Assembly: GCA_045617585.1 (NCBI GenBank)
Contig: JAZLIW010000162.1
Coordinates: forward strand, 1 to 56,889
DNA: 56,889 nucleotides
Direction: 5' to 3'
From: CAKRZE01 sp045617585
GTDB taxonomy: Bacteria > Bacillota > Clostridia > Oscillospirales > CAG-272
Below, piece after piece: positions 7,211 to 17,009 of this stretch (position 1 is the stretch's first letter; each line of letters begins with the position of its first letter). The notes beneath the pieces are model-generated. The model was not told where the DNA came from and ran no database searches. It saw only the letters and a list, made by a program, of their open reading frames with translations. Both the position numbers and the translations under genes were made by a program.

Positions 7211-10200
7211 ATGTACGACTTTATGTATAAAAACAAGGGCGCGATATCGATCTTTCTTGTGATCGTATTGGTACCCATGCTTGTCCTTTCCGGGATCTTC
7301 GTTGATATGAGCCGTATCGACCTTGCAAGATCCGTTGCGGAATCTTCCGGTGAACTTACGCTGAATACGGCACTGACGAACTACGATTCGGTCCTTAAAG
7401 ATATGTACGGCCTTTTCGCAACGTCGCAGGATACCGATGAGCTGTTTGATAATCTTGAAAATTACTACAGGCAATGTATCGAGGCTGCCGGTGTCGCGGA
7501 AGCGGACGCCGACAACTACGTCGATCAGATCATGCAGTTTATTCAGAGTGAAACCGGTACGGATGATCTGCTGAAAATGAACCTCACGGGTTTTGAAGTC
7601 ACAAAACCTACGGGCGGTAATTTAGCAAATCCCGCTATCCTCAAATCACAGATCGTTGAGTTCATGAAATACCGCGCTCCGATCAATTTAGGGACCGGTA
7701 TTTTCGACGCGTTGAGTACTCTGAAGAATCTGAAGAAGCAGACGGAGCTTGTCGATAATAAGAACAAGTTCTACGATAAGCAGACGGATATGCTGGAAAA
7801 ACTGGAGTCGGTGTGGAATGAGCTCGAAGACTATCAGTACAGAGATGCTTTTACAATGTACAAGGGCGATCAATGTACGTTCCCTTACGGCGATTATCTG
7901 CTTAAGTCATACGAAAGCTTGAATAACTGCGTTCCTATGCTTAAGACTTCCGTTGCATACGTGGCGCGTTACCTGTATTTTGCAAATACCAATTTCAACA
8001 TTAATCAAAGCGGTGTGCAGAATTTCGGTGTTGAGCAGGATACTGCTCCTTCGGACAATAGATATACGGAGGTCTGGAAGGTTACCCAATCGAGTACGAA
8101 AGAGTATGGAATTCTGGCAAATCCGGATAAAACCTCTGTCAGTTCTCTTAAGGCGGACCTGAAAACCGCGTTTGATGCTGTTCAGGCATTGGAAAAGCAA
8201 AATTCTCTTGTAGATCAGTTGATGCAGGGCAACAGTAATATGTCTACAACCGAGAAAATCAAGATCGTAGTAAACTTCAAATCTTCGCTCGGTTCCGGAT
8301 ATCATGCCAATATCAACAATATGGTTCAGGCGCTGGTCACTTTAAAGAATTCCATGAACGGCTGCGAAGACGATCTGTCAAAGTATTACGCGGTCGTCAC
8401 TGTGGATACTAACGGCATTAAAAGGCTGTCGTTCACGGAAAATCCGAATGAGTTCGGGGCAAAGCCTCTTGACGAATTCATCAACGGGCAGTTCTCTCAC
8501 CTGAGCATGACCGGTGAACATATTATGTATTATAACGGTCTTGTAAGCAGAGTCCGTACTTTTTGGTGCGAATCAAAGGATGTTGTAAAAAATGCACGCA
8601 GCTACGTGAAAGACGCGACCCAGGCGGCTGAAAACTATGCCTGGATCTTTGACTCCTTCCTTGAGGGCAAGATCAAGAAGTTAGACAATGCGCTTGCGAC
8701 ACTGTCGACAATAAAATCCGAGTTAACCGATAGCAGAAGCGCGTATAATTTGGCACTTGCGGCCTGGAAAGGTTCCGCAGACGGTCTTTCCGGTGAACCC
8801 ATAGGTGATAACGACCTCAGTGAGATCGCAAAACTGGAAAATGTATTGACTGCTTCAAAGGTGGAGGGCCTTTGCACAAGGATCCGAAGCGCAAAAACAA
8901 GCCTGGAAACTCTCAAAAATCAGGTCGGCCAGTTTAAGGTCCTGGGAAAAGCATGGAAAGACCTGGAAAATAGTGGGAGCATTTCTTACTCTACACTTCA
9001 GAACTTGCTGACTGCCGCGCAGAAAAACTCACTGAACAGCGTTGAAAAGTCGGACGACACCGCTTCGGAAGACGTGAACGGCACGCTTGCTGTCTATGAT
9101 AAGGCGTACGATTCCGTTGTTACCGCTTTGATGGCAAAAGTCGAGAGTGTCGAAATGAAAACCGAGTGGGGTACCTCTGATATCGCACGCTCCCCCGACC
9201 TGACCAAGAATCAAGTGGAACTGTATACCTGGCTTTATAATAATTTCTATAACGAAGAGTCTGTGAAGACTAGGTTTGACACCAAAAAAACATTTGACAA
9301 TTATACTCCGGCGGGCGATACTGCCCAATCCAACGAGATTTCCTCTAATGAGAATAATGCCGACGGTGAAAAGGAAAAAATAGAAGGAAAAGCCAAGGAG
9401 TTTAACGAAAAACAAACGCCTTCCGGCACCGCCCCCGACAGACCGTTTGATCCACAATTCCTGCCCTCGGGCGAACCGGACAGTTCTGCCCCGGGTGACG
9501 GAAATGAAACCCTCAAAACGGATTCCGAAGCGTTGCTGTCCGAATCCTCCGGTGCGTTGGATTCATTTGAAGGCGTGTTTCAACTGGTGGGCGATATGGC
9601 AGCCACCTTGCGCGATGATCTCTACATTTGCAACTATATCATGAATATGTTCACCTATTCGACTTTCGAGGCGGAGATAGCAGCTGCAAACGGGAACGAT
9701 AATTCGGTTTCCCCTTTTGCACCCTGGTATGAATGGGATGCTGTCGAAAGCAAATACCAGCTCAGAAGCGACTTCTACACAAATTATTCCAATGGCTCAA
9801 AAATGTTGAAGGACGCACAAACCTTAACCAAAGTATCCATCGATCCTAACACCAACTATCTGTATGGTCAGGAAGTGGAATATATTATTAATGGGAAAGG
9901 CGGCGTTGCAAAGACCTACGGTACCATTTATTTGCTTCGGTTCGCACTGAATACTGTATACGCATTTATTGATGCAGAGATCGGCAATCTTACTACCGCG
10001 GCAGCTACGGCGATTTTCGGAACGCCTCCTTTAACGCCGTTGATCCCGATAGCAAAGATCGCAATGACGCTTGGATTGGCACTTGCCGAGTCGGCATACG
10101 ACTTGTATGAACTGAAGTGCGGTGAATCCGTTCCGCTGATGAAGAACAGCAGTACCTGGGTAATGAAACCGTCCTCTGCTCTTGGTAAAATTGCCAAGAA

Positions 10201-11272
10201 GACTGTACATGTAGCGATAGATAAAGGCGTGCAGGTTCTTAACGACGCACTTGAGATGACCGATGAAGAGCTCCAGAAGCTAATAGACGATGAGGGGGAA
10301 AAGTTAGATCTTTTAGCACATGCAGCAACGGAGAATACCGTAAACGAACTGAAAAATTATGGTAACCAGGCTGTTCAGGAGATCGTAAACATCTGTAAGA
10401 ACGTTATGGATGAATCAATGGAGCAGATCGGGGTTCCAAAGGGTCAAACGCCGGAAAAGATAACCGCCGCAATTCAAAAGCTCGACGCGTGGTTAGCTGC
10501 GCAGGGAAGCTCGACCTCTGACGTTGTTTTTCTTGCGAAGAAAACGGCGGTCGACTATTTGAAACAGAACAACGGCGAGGCAATTGGTCAGTTATTTGAT
10601 GCCCTGGATAATATTTCCGGTTTGGCGAATGATACCGATCTGGCTGATTTGATTTACGGAAAGATGAAAGAAATTCAGTCTGCGGTGGATGAGAAATTAG
10701 ATCAGCTCATCGGGCAGGCGGGAAACGCCTTGAGTGATCTGAAAGACAATATCATAACGGAGCTGAAAGAAGCGGCATCTCAGGGCGCCGAAAGTCTCAG
10801 AAGCGCACTTATAGATCGGATTGATGCGGCATTTGGAACGTCCCCATCCAAAGCTGTCGGAACCAGAAACGTAGTGTCCTCACTGCTTTCATGGCAGTAT
10901 AGTGATTATCTGCAGCTGTTCCTGTTGATCGGTATCGTGAACTCGCCCGAAAGGGTCCTTCTGCGCACGGCGGACGTTATCGAATTGAATATGCAGCAGA
11001 TCGACGGTAATCTTGGGTTTGTTGAAGTCACTACCGAAAGGGAGGTAAGCAGACTTTGGGGATTGATAAAGTATACGAAAACCGAAACCACGAGACAGGC
11101 GAATGAAGAAGCGTTTAAGTTAAGCAAATCTTACACGTATCTCAGCATAAAAGCAACGATCGAAGTAAAACCGATGATGCTTGCATTGCCTTTGATGGCG
11201 GATACGGTAAATAGCCAATTGACTGATACTCAATGGTATCAAATAACGTATGAAGGGACTATGGGTTATTAA
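7211..11272 (+). CDS. Giant TadG-like pilus-associated protein (DUF5702-like)
   Basis: At 1353 residues this is much larger than classical TadG. The N-terminus MYDFMYKNKG-AISIFLVIVLVPMLVLSG resembles a TadE/G leader and membrane helix. The extracytoplasmic body is dominated by predicted helical, coiled-coil-like stretches. There is a charged Pro/Ser/Asp linker at about 700-770, a hydrophobic region at about 925-960 (TPLIPIAKIAMTLGLALAES) and a helical C-terminus with repeated Leu/Asp/Gln patterning. The C-terminal half resembles what I know as DUF5702, a family found in Tad loci of Bacillota; I cannot confirm this without a search. It likely acts as a membrane-tethered pilus base or tip component. 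No wall-anchor motif is visible. The lipoprotein gene starts six bases after its stop. Confidence 0.75.
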   Translation: MYDFMYKNKGAISIFLVIVLVPMLVLSGIFVDMSRIDLARSVAESSGELTLNTALTNYDSVLKDMYGLFATSQDTDELFDNLENYYRQCIEAAGVAEADADNYVDQIMQFIQSETGTDDLLKMNLTGFEVTKPTGGNLANPAILKSQIVEFMKYRAPINLGTGIFDALSTLKNLKKQTELVDNKNKFYDKQTDMLEKLESVWNELEDYQYRDAFTMYKGDQCTFPYGDYLLKSYESLNNCVPMLKTSVAYVARYLYFANTNFNINQSGVQNFGVEQDTAPSDNRYTEVWKVTQSSTKEYGILANPDKTSVSSLKADLKTAFDAVQALEKQNSLVDQLMQGNSNMSTTEKIKIVVNFKSSLGSGYHANINNMVQALVTLKNSMNGCEDDLSKYYAVVTVDTNGIKRLSFTENPNEFGAKPLDEFINGQFSHLSMTGEHIMYYNGLVSRVRTFWCESKDVVKNARSYVKDATQAAENYAWIFDSFLEGKIKKLDNALATLSTIKSELTDSRSAYNLALAAWKGSADGLSGEPIGDNDLSEIAKLENVLTASKVEGLCTRIRSAKTSLETLKNQVGQFKVLGKAWKDLENSGSISYSTLQNLLTAAQKNSLNSVEKSDDTASEDVNGTLAVYDKAYDSVVTALMAKVESVEMKTEWGTSDIARSPDLTKNQVELYTWLYNNFYNEESVKTRFDTKKTFDNYTPAGDTAQSNEISSNENNADGEKEKIEGKAKEFNEKQTPSGTAPDRPFDPQFLPSGEPDSSAPGDGNETLKTDSEALLSESSGALDSFEGVFQLVGDMAATLRDDLYICNYIMNMFTYSTFEAEIAAANGNDNSVSPFAPWYEWDAVESKYQLRSDFYTNYSNGSKMLKDAQTLTKVSIDPNTNYLYGQEVEYIINGKGGVAKTYGTIYLLRFALNTVYAFIDAEIGNLTTAAATAIFGTPPLTPLIPIAKIAMTLGLALAESAYDLYELKCGESVPLMKNSSTWVMKPSSALGKIAKKTVHVAIDKGVQVLNDALEMTDEELQKLIDDEGEKLDLLAHAATENTVNELKNYGNQAVQEIVNICKNVMDESMEQIGVPKGQTPEKITAAIQKLDAWLAAQGSSTSDVVFLAKKTAVDYLKQNNGEAIGQLFDALDNISGLANDTDLADLIYGKMKEIQSAVDEKLDQLIGQAGNALSDLKDNIITELKEAASQGAESLRSALIDRIDAAFGTSPSKAVGTRNVVSSLLSWQYSDYLQLFLLIGIVNSPERVLLRTADVIELNMQQIDGNLGFVEVTTEREVSRLWGLIKYTKTETTRQANEEAFKLSKSYTYLSIKATIEVKPMMLALPLMADTVNSQLTDTQWYQITYEGTMGY

Positions 11273-11278
11273 AGAAAA

Positions 11279-11947
11279 ATGAAAAAGATCATATTGATGA
11301 TAATGGTCCTTGCAATGATTCTGTCCTGTGCTGCGTGTTCCTCGGGAAGCAGCAGTACGGCGGATGCAAAGGAGAGCGGCGCTGCCGGACAGCCCGGCCA
11401 GACGCAGGGAGCAGAACCGGGTACGCAGGATACGAAGGAGCCGGACGGTGAGATCAAGCTGAGCGGCGTGGCACACGTCGTAGGACGTTCGATCACCGTC
11501 AACTATAACACCGACAGAAGATATGATACAAAGGCCAATTCGATCGTGTTCAATGTTCAGCTTAGCGATTCAATTGCTTTGACCTATGACAAGGGTTCTT
11601 CCTACACGGGCCCGGTGGACGGCGTATTCGATCTTCTGAATGACGGAGATCTGTTCAAGGATATCTCCCTCTACACGGGGACGGCTTTTGATGGGAATAC
11701 GGTCTTTTTGATCGATACGGTATCTTCCGAAAAGGTTACGGTTGCCGGTTTTGAATCTGTCAGGATCATCGGTACGGTTACCGATGCAAAAGGTAAGGCG
11801 GCAGCGGTGTATGCGTACACCTTTGTGATTGACGAAACGCCGTGTATGCTTGCGGGTGTCGTTATTGATGACGCGAATCATCCGGATATTGCAAATGCCG
11901 TGAAAGAAGAAGTTGATATGATGGCACAGACCATTAAGGAAGCGTAA
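11279..11947 (+). CDS. Lipoprotein of the Tad operon
   Basis: A 222-residue protein with a lipoprotein signal peptide; the lipobox ends at Cys20 (LSCAAC). A low-complexity Ser/Gly/Ala/Gln linker covers about residues 21-60, and a compact domain covers about 65-222. No family is recognised. It is expected on the outer face of the membrane, where it could be a structural partner of the Tad apparatus. The start is only six bases after the preceding stop, so its expression is likely coupled. The stop is followed by GGGAGGGGG, the ribosome site of the next gene. Confidence 0.8.
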   Translation: MKKIILMIMVLAMILSCAACSSGSSSTADAKESGAAGQPGQTQGAEPGTQDTKEPDGEIKLSGVAHVVGRSITVNYNTDRRYDTKANSIVFNVQLSDSIALTYDKGSSYTGPVDGVFDLLNDGDLFKDISLYTGTAFDGNTVFLIDTVSSEKVTVAGFESVRIIGTVTDAKGKAAAVYAYTFVIDETPCMLAGVVIDDANHPDIANAVKEEVDMMAQTIKEA

Positions 11948-11962
11948 AAACGGGAGGGGGCA

Positions 11963-13354
11963 ATGAACGTGAAAAAACTATTTGAGAAGACAAATAGTGA
12001 AAAGGGCATGGTAACGATCGAAGCGACAATTGCCCTCACAACGTTTCTCTTCGCTTTTATCATGATTTTCAGTATCATCACAATTTGCAGGGCACAGGCA
12101 AAAATACAGGTGGCGTTAAATAATACCGCGCAGGAGATCTCCCAATATAGTTATATTTATGGTATGACCGGTCTGGACAAAACGCTTGAAGATTTTCAAA
12201 CCGAAGCCAACAAAACGAAGACGGAGGTCAACGGCCTTGTCGGTCAAACGATCAACGTCTTCGAGGGAATTCAGACGTTAGGCGACGACGTGAAGTCCGT
12301 TGATGTTGGCAACGTTGATTCAATGCTTCAGACCTGGGAGGATATATCCAAAGATCTGAAGACTGCGCAAGCCGATTTCACTGTCGTAAAACAAAGAATA
12401 GAGCAGATGGCGAAGGACCCTCAGAAGCTTCTTTTCGGGATGGCAAAGCTGATCGGCTCCGAAACGTTGGAAGTCGCGAAATCCAGAGTGATCGCTGAAC
12501 CTGTCACGAGAGCATTGATCCAAAAGCATCTGAAACGATCCAATAATGATTCCGCAGATGCATATTGTCGGTCCGTGGGAATCGTTCCCGGATCTTATCT
12601 TGGAACGACGTCATATTTCAACGGAATTGATTTTTCGCGTTCCACCTTGTTTCCGTACGGCTCATCCGAGATCACTTTGATCGCTACGTATAAGGTGAAG
12701 CTGCTTCAGCTCCTTCCGATCGGGGTTGAATTAACGATCACTCAGTCCGCGTCAACAAGAGGCTGGCTGCACGGAGATTTGTCCGAAAACTCTGCGTCGG
12801 AGCTTGTTGAGAAATTCAAAGAGGGCCCTGACGTTGCGAAAAGCGTCTGGAACAGCCAATCCATTAACGACCGGAATAAAGCCATCAGGACCCTGGAACT
12901 TGAAAAACTCAAGAAGCAGGGATACGTCGGCGTCAGCAGCGAGACATACGTTCAGGCTTATGAGGAAGCTACGAATACCTTTGCGCTGATTGCGATGTGC
13001 AATCCGATTTACGGAATCGACAGTACGGAGAAGATAGATAAAAAATCCGTTGAGGATGATATCAAACGGATTGCCTCGGAAATCAACAGTGCTACGGATA
13101 ACAGGCTGACGGTTACGGTTAAAGTCAAGGATGCAAACGGCAATTTGACCACCCGAAAAATTGATTGCTCCAAATCCGACATCAAAAAGAAGGTCGTTCT
13201 GGTCGTTCCGGAAGATCAGGGCGTTAAGAATTACGTTCAGGCGGTCATCAACGAGTTGGGTTATTCCGGGCTGTTCAGCGTTATGGATGCATACGGCACG
13301 GGATACAAGCTCCCGGTGAAAACCGATACGAATACAGAGGAGGGAAATCCGTGA
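11963..13354 (+). CDS. TadE-like minor pilin 2 (long form)
   Basis: A 463-residue protein with a prepilin-type leader ending NSEKG at residue 15, then MVTIEATIALTTFLFAFIMIF. Glu is at mature +5, as in type IV pilins and in the first TadE-like protein of this operon. The body includes a helical region (about 55-150) and an alpha/beta C-terminal part. It is longer than most TadE proteins. The 3' end overlaps the prepilin peptidase start by four bases (GTGA), so substrate and peptidase may be translationally coupled. Confidence 0.82.
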   Translation: MNVKKLFEKTNSEKGMVTIEATIALTTFLFAFIMIFSIITICRAQAKIQVALNNTAQEISQYSYIYGMTGLDKTLEDFQTEANKTKTEVNGLVGQTINVFEGIQTLGDDVKSVDVGNVDSMLQTWEDISKDLKTAQADFTVVKQRIEQMAKDPQKLLFGMAKLIGSETLEVAKSRVIAEPVTRALIQKHLKRSNNDSADAYCRSVGIVPGSYLGTTSYFNGIDFSRSTLFPYGSSEITLIATYKVKLLQLLPIGVELTITQSASTRGWLHGDLSENSASELVEKFKEGPDVAKSVWNSQSINDRNKAIRTLELEKLKKQGYVGVSSETYVQAYEEATNTFALIAMCNPIYGIDSTEKIDKKSVEDDIKRIASEINSATDNRLTVTVKVKDANGNLTTRKIDCSKSDIKKKVVLVVPEDQGVKNYVQAVINELGYSGLFSVMDAYGTGYKLPVKTDTNTEEGNP

Positions 13355-14022
13355 CTGTTGCAGTATTGGCTTGCCTATCTTTCCTTCTGATGGCTGCGGC
13401 CTTTGTTTATCTGACACGCAAGGATTTCGTTGGTGAAACCTTCGGCGGAAAAATCGCCTCGGCTGTCAGAAACAACAAAAAGGTTGTGATTTACCTTTGT
13501 TGTGCATTAGCTTTTATGGTCGGGGTTTCCGTGGTTTTAATCTTGATCTATAAGACGAATACCTTGATCGCAAATATGAAGTCCATCACTCTGCTGGGTG
13601 TTTTGGTTACGGTAACGGTTACCGATATCAGGGAGCACATCATTCCCAACACGGTGATTTTCGCGGGTGCGGTCCTTCGCGTCTGTTATGCTGCGGCGGA
13701 ATTGATCACGCTCGGCAGCGGCTATTTTGCGATCCTGAAGAGCGATTTGCTCTCTCTCGGGCTTGCTGTCGTTCTGCTGCTGCTCGGAGTTCTGATTATT
13801 AAGAACGGCATCGGAATGGGGGATATAAAAATGATCCTGGTAATGGGATTGTATCAAGGGATAATCGGCGTTATCAGTTCTCTTTTCTTCTCACTTCTTG
13901 TATCTTTCTTTGTTGCGCTTGCAATGCTGATCCTGAAGAAGAAATCCAGAAAAGACGCGATCGCTTTCGCCCCGTCGGCGTTGGTCGGAACTTCGGTATC
14001 TTTGATCCTGACAGGAATGTAA
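13351..14022 (+). CDS. tadV: A24 prepilin peptidase, catalytic domain only (TadV/CpaA type)
   Basis: A 223-residue polytopic aspartyl protease. The two catalytic aspartates are visible: Asp92 in TVTDIREHIIPN and Asp158 in GIGMGDIK, the GxGD motif. Several hydrophobic spans surround them (about 1-20, 47-68, 78-92, 100-120, 134-150, 160-195). As in other Tad peptidases, it lacks the N-terminal four-cysteine domain of PilD. A lone domain of that kind is encoded at 34499-34975. It would cleave the Flp-like pilin and the TadE-like leaders. The GTG start overlaps the previous stop. Confidence 0.92.
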   Translation: MTVAVLACLSFLLMAAAFVYLTRKDFVGETFGGKIASAVRNNKKVVIYLCCALAFMVGVSVVLILIYKTNTLIANMKSITLLGVLVTVTVTDIREHIIPNTVIFAGAVLRVCYAAAELITLGSGYFAILKSDLLSLGLAVVLLLLGVLIIKNGIGMGDIKMILVMGLYQGIIGVISSLFFSLLVSFFVALAMLILKKKSRKDAIAFAPSALVGTSVSLILTGM

Positions 14023-14036
14023 AGGAGTAGTGCGGT

Positions 14037-15350
14037 ATGAAAAAGGGAAATATGAAGTTACTTATCGTAGTGGCGCTGATCGGTTTACTGGCGGTGTCCT
14101 GGTACACAATGATCAACGATGCTGCCGGATTACAGAACGAATACGACGGTAATCTTTCCGCTGCTCGGGAAAATAAAGATAAAGAACTGTATGACGAAGC
14201 GTTTGATTATTACAATTCCGCGCTGAATATGAATGATTCGATCGAACTGCGTGAAGAGATCGCCGATTTGTATAAAAGCACCGGCAGGATCAATGCGTAT
14301 CTGGAATTCTGTGAGCAGACGACAACGGTATATTCGCAGGATGAAAGAGCATACGTCAGATTAGCAGAGTATTATAATGACGCGAAAGACTACAATTTAT
14401 GTTTCAGGCTCCTGAATAAAGCCGAAAAAAAAGGAATTGAATCCGACAGGCTCAGGGAAATCAGATCCGATATCCAGTACGTCTTCGAATATAAATATTT
14501 GGGATATGAAACGGTCAGCGTTTTCTCAAACGGTTTGTGTGCCGTAAAAAGGCCGAACGGGAAATGGGGTTACGTAAATCTGACGGGCGGCACTCATCTC
14601 GGATTTAACTATACCGACGCGGTTGATTATACCGGTGACTATCTTGCGGTCCAGCTTGAGTCCGGTGAATACGTTCTGATAGATTCAACCGGAAGAGAGA
14701 AGAGCAAGGACACGGAAAAGAAAAAAATCGAGGATTGTCTGTACCTGTTCGAGGACAAGATGTCCGTAAAATTTGACGGAAAATATCACTACTGTGATTA
14801 TGAGTTCAAAAAATTATTCGGCGATTTCGACTATGCCGGTACGTTCTGCGGTGGGGTTGCTGCTGCTATGAATGGCGGAAAATGGTTTGTAATCAACGCA
14901 GAAGGCGCGCAGGTCAGCGACAACTTTGAGGAAATAATGGTGGATGAAAAGGGAGTTGCTTTCCGCAACGGTGTGGCATTTGCCAAAACCAACGGAAAAT
15001 ATATTCTTATAGATTCGTCCGGCAAAAAAGTCGGCGACGGTACCTGGGCTGACGTTGATTGCTTTAACTCCGACCAACCTGCCGCCGTTTCAAATGGCGA
15101 CAAATGGGGATTTATTGACGCTGCGGGAAACCTGGTGATCGATTACACCTACGGTAAAGCAAGATCGTTCTCCAATGGGTTTGCGGCGGTTGCCGATCGG
15201 GATAAATGGGGTTATATCAGATTAGACGACCATGTTCTTGTCATAGAGCAGCAGTTTAATGATGCAATGGATTTCAGCAGAAGCGGAACCGCGTTTGTCA
15301 AGCAAACGGAAGGCTGGGACCTGATAAAGCTGTATTCATATAATCAGTAA
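14037..15350 (+). CDS. Membrane-anchored TPR/WG-repeat protein
   Basis: A 437-residue protein with one N-terminal membrane segment (about 6-24) and a cytoplasmic or surface body. Residues 45-150 form TPR-like helix pairs (ELYDEAFDYYNSALNMND). From about residue 165 there are WG-type repeats, visible as GKWGYVNLTG, GKWFVINAEG, DKWGFIDAAG and DKWGYIRLDD. WG repeats are thought to mediate protein interaction. The gene sits between the peptidase and the FHA gene with 14-base gaps. A TadD-like scaffold role is possible, but there is no direct evidence. Confidence 0.8.
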   Translation: MKKGNMKLLIVVALIGLLAVSWYTMINDAAGLQNEYDGNLSAARENKDKELYDEAFDYYNSALNMNDSIELREEIADLYKSTGRINAYLEFCEQTTTVYSQDERAYVRLAEYYNDAKDYNLCFRLLNKAEKKGIESDRLREIRSDIQYVFEYKYLGYETVSVFSNGLCAVKRPNGKWGYVNLTGGTHLGFNYTDAVDYTGDYLAVQLESGEYVLIDSTGREKSKDTEKKKIEDCLYLFEDKMSVKFDGKYHYCDYEFKKLFGDFDYAGTFCGGVAAAMNGGKWFVINAEGAQVSDNFEEIMVDEKGVAFRNGVAFAKTNGKYILIDSSGKKVGDGTWADVDCFNSDQPAAVSNGDKWGFIDAAGNLVIDYTYGKARSFSNGFAAVADRDKWGYIRLDDHVLVIEQQFNDAMDFSRSGTAFVKQTEGWDLIKLYSYNQ

Positions 15351-15363
15351 GGGGGACACGACG

Positions 15364-16881
15364 ATGGATTTTTATTTTGATAAACAAGGTACACATACGT
15401 ACCTTGTTTACACGGTCGGTGAGGACGATGCAATTGACTCTATGAGCCTTGGTATGCTCACGAATAACAGGATCCAGGGATTGGCTCAAACCCTGTTCAC
15501 GCAGATGGATGCGACAAGGTACATCAAATACGACGTTTCTTCCAAGATCTCCGTGAAGCAATTTTTCGCCGGTCAGGTGAACAGAAAGAGATTGATCGGA
15601 GTTTTTAACGGTATCGTTGATGCTATGCTGTCCGCTGAAGATTATATGATCGACGAGAACTCCATTCTGCTTGATCTTAATTATATCTTTGCCGACGTAT
15701 CCACTTGCGAAACGGTTTTGATTTGTCTGCCGATAGTATCGGATGATCTGGGCGGCAAAGATCTCGGTGCTTTCTTCAAGAACGTCATGTTTACTACGCA
15801 GTTTGATCAGACCGAAAACTGTGACCACGTTGCTATGATCATTAATTATCTGAACAGTACGCCCGTATTCTCTTTGACTGAATTCAAGAATTTGCTTGAA
15901 AATATCGGCGGCACCTCAGCCCAGACACGGTCTCAGCAGCCTGCTGTTCAGAAACAGCAGGTACAGCAGGCGCAGGTGCAGCAGACGCAGGTACAGCAGA
16001 CGCGGGTGCAGCAGACGCAGGTACAGCAGGCGCAGGTACAGCGGACGCAGGTGCAGCAGACGCAGGTGCAGCAGCAGAAGACTGTCGTACAAACGTCCGC
16101 AAATCAGACGAACGCCGTAAATTCTCAGGTGCAGCAGGAGAACCCCGGGAAGACGATCACAATGATGGGACTGCTCATGCACTACAGTAAGGAAAACGCC
16201 GAAATATACAAGAAGCAGAAGGCAGCGAAGAAATCCGGTCAGGCAAGCTCCGCAAACGCTCCTGCATCTCAGCGGAAGAAATCCGCTTCTCAGCCCGGCT
16301 TTGCGATCCCAGGTCAGAACGCACCTGCAAATCAGGGCTTTGCGATTCCCGGTCAGCAGACGTCGGTACAGCAGACGTCGGTACAGCAGGCTTCGGTACA
16401 GCAGGCTTCGGTACAAAAGTCGGTACAGCAGTCCGTTCAACAGACGGCTGTTAACCAGCAGTCTGCATATACTTCGGCAGAGATGCCCCAGGGGTATGCG
16501 GCGAGCTTTGGCGAAACCACCGTCCTTGGCGGCGGAGGCGGTATCGGTGAGACTACCGTTTTGGGCGCTTCCCCTGCGGCTCAGGTGAAGCCTCATCTGA
16601 TCCGCGCAAAGAACAATGAAAAGATCGATCTGAACAAACCGGTTTTCCGCATTGGTAAGGAAAAGAGCTACGTCGATTATTTCATTGGCGATAACTCTGC
16701 TATCAGCAGAAGCCACGCCAACATCATTTCCCGTGAAGGCGAGTATTTCATCGTTGATACGAACTCTATGAATCATACCTACGTAAACGGTCAGATGATC
16801 CAGAGCAACGTTGAAACGAAACTTGCTCACGGTACGAGGATCAGACTTGCTAACGAGGATTTTGAATTCCGGCTTTACTGA
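15364..16881 (+). CDS. FHA-domain protein with Gln-rich linker and two ETTVL motifs
   Basis: 505 residues in three parts. Residues 1-180 form a globular domain like the one I know as DUF6382, which precedes FHA domains in Bacillota. Residues 185-380 are a low-complexity linker with many VQQTQ/VQQAQ units, encoded by a GC-rich near-repeat (15960-16080), then further QTSVQQ units. Residues about 415-505 form an FHA domain, with FRIGKEKSYVDY, the phosphothreonine-binding SAISRSHA and a late VNGQ. Just before the FHA domain, ETTVL occurs twice, at 384-388 and 396-400, resembling the ETT phospho-acceptor of GarA/OdhI-type FHA regulators. Kinase and phosphatase genes follow directly, so the protein may bind its own or another protein's phosphothreonine. 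Confidence 0.88.
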   Translation: MDFYFDKQGTHTYLVYTVGEDDAIDSMSLGMLTNNRIQGLAQTLFTQMDATRYIKYDVSSKISVKQFFAGQVNRKRLIGVFNGIVDAMLSAEDYMIDENSILLDLNYIFADVSTCETVLICLPIVSDDLGGKDLGAFFKNVMFTTQFDQTENCDHVAMIINYLNSTPVFSLTEFKNLLENIGGTSAQTRSQQPAVQKQQVQQAQVQQTQVQQTRVQQTQVQQAQVQRTQVQQTQVQQQKTVVQTSANQTNAVNSQVQQENPGKTITMMGLLMHYSKENAEIYKKQKAAKKSGQASSANAPASQRKKSASQPGFAIPGQNAPANQGFAIPGQQTSVQQTSVQQASVQQASVQKSVQQSVQQTAVNQQSAYTSAEMPQGYAASFGETTVLGGGGGIGETTVLGASPAAQVKPHLIRAKNNEKIDLNKPVFRIGKEKSYVDYFIGDNSAISRSHANIISREGEYFIVDTNSMNHTYVNGQMIQSNVETKLAHGTRIRLANEDFEFRLY

Positions 16882-17009
16882 ATCTTCATTGCACGAATTA
16901 AAAGAGGCGGCAGACAAGCCGCTGACCGGCAGTGCAGTTTATCTTGTTCTGCTCGATATTTGGTTCCGTTAGCGGAATTTGGTATTACAAGGACGTGGGG
17001 AAGAACAGA

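Noticed and set aside
15955..16090. CRISPR-like array
   Set aside because: The short repeats are coding (VQQTQ units), in frame, with no spacers of constant size and no cas genes.
16932..17009. N-terminal extension of the PP2C gene
   Set aside because: The added residues precede the conserved start of the phosphatase fold and have no ribosome site; ATG 17010 is well supported.
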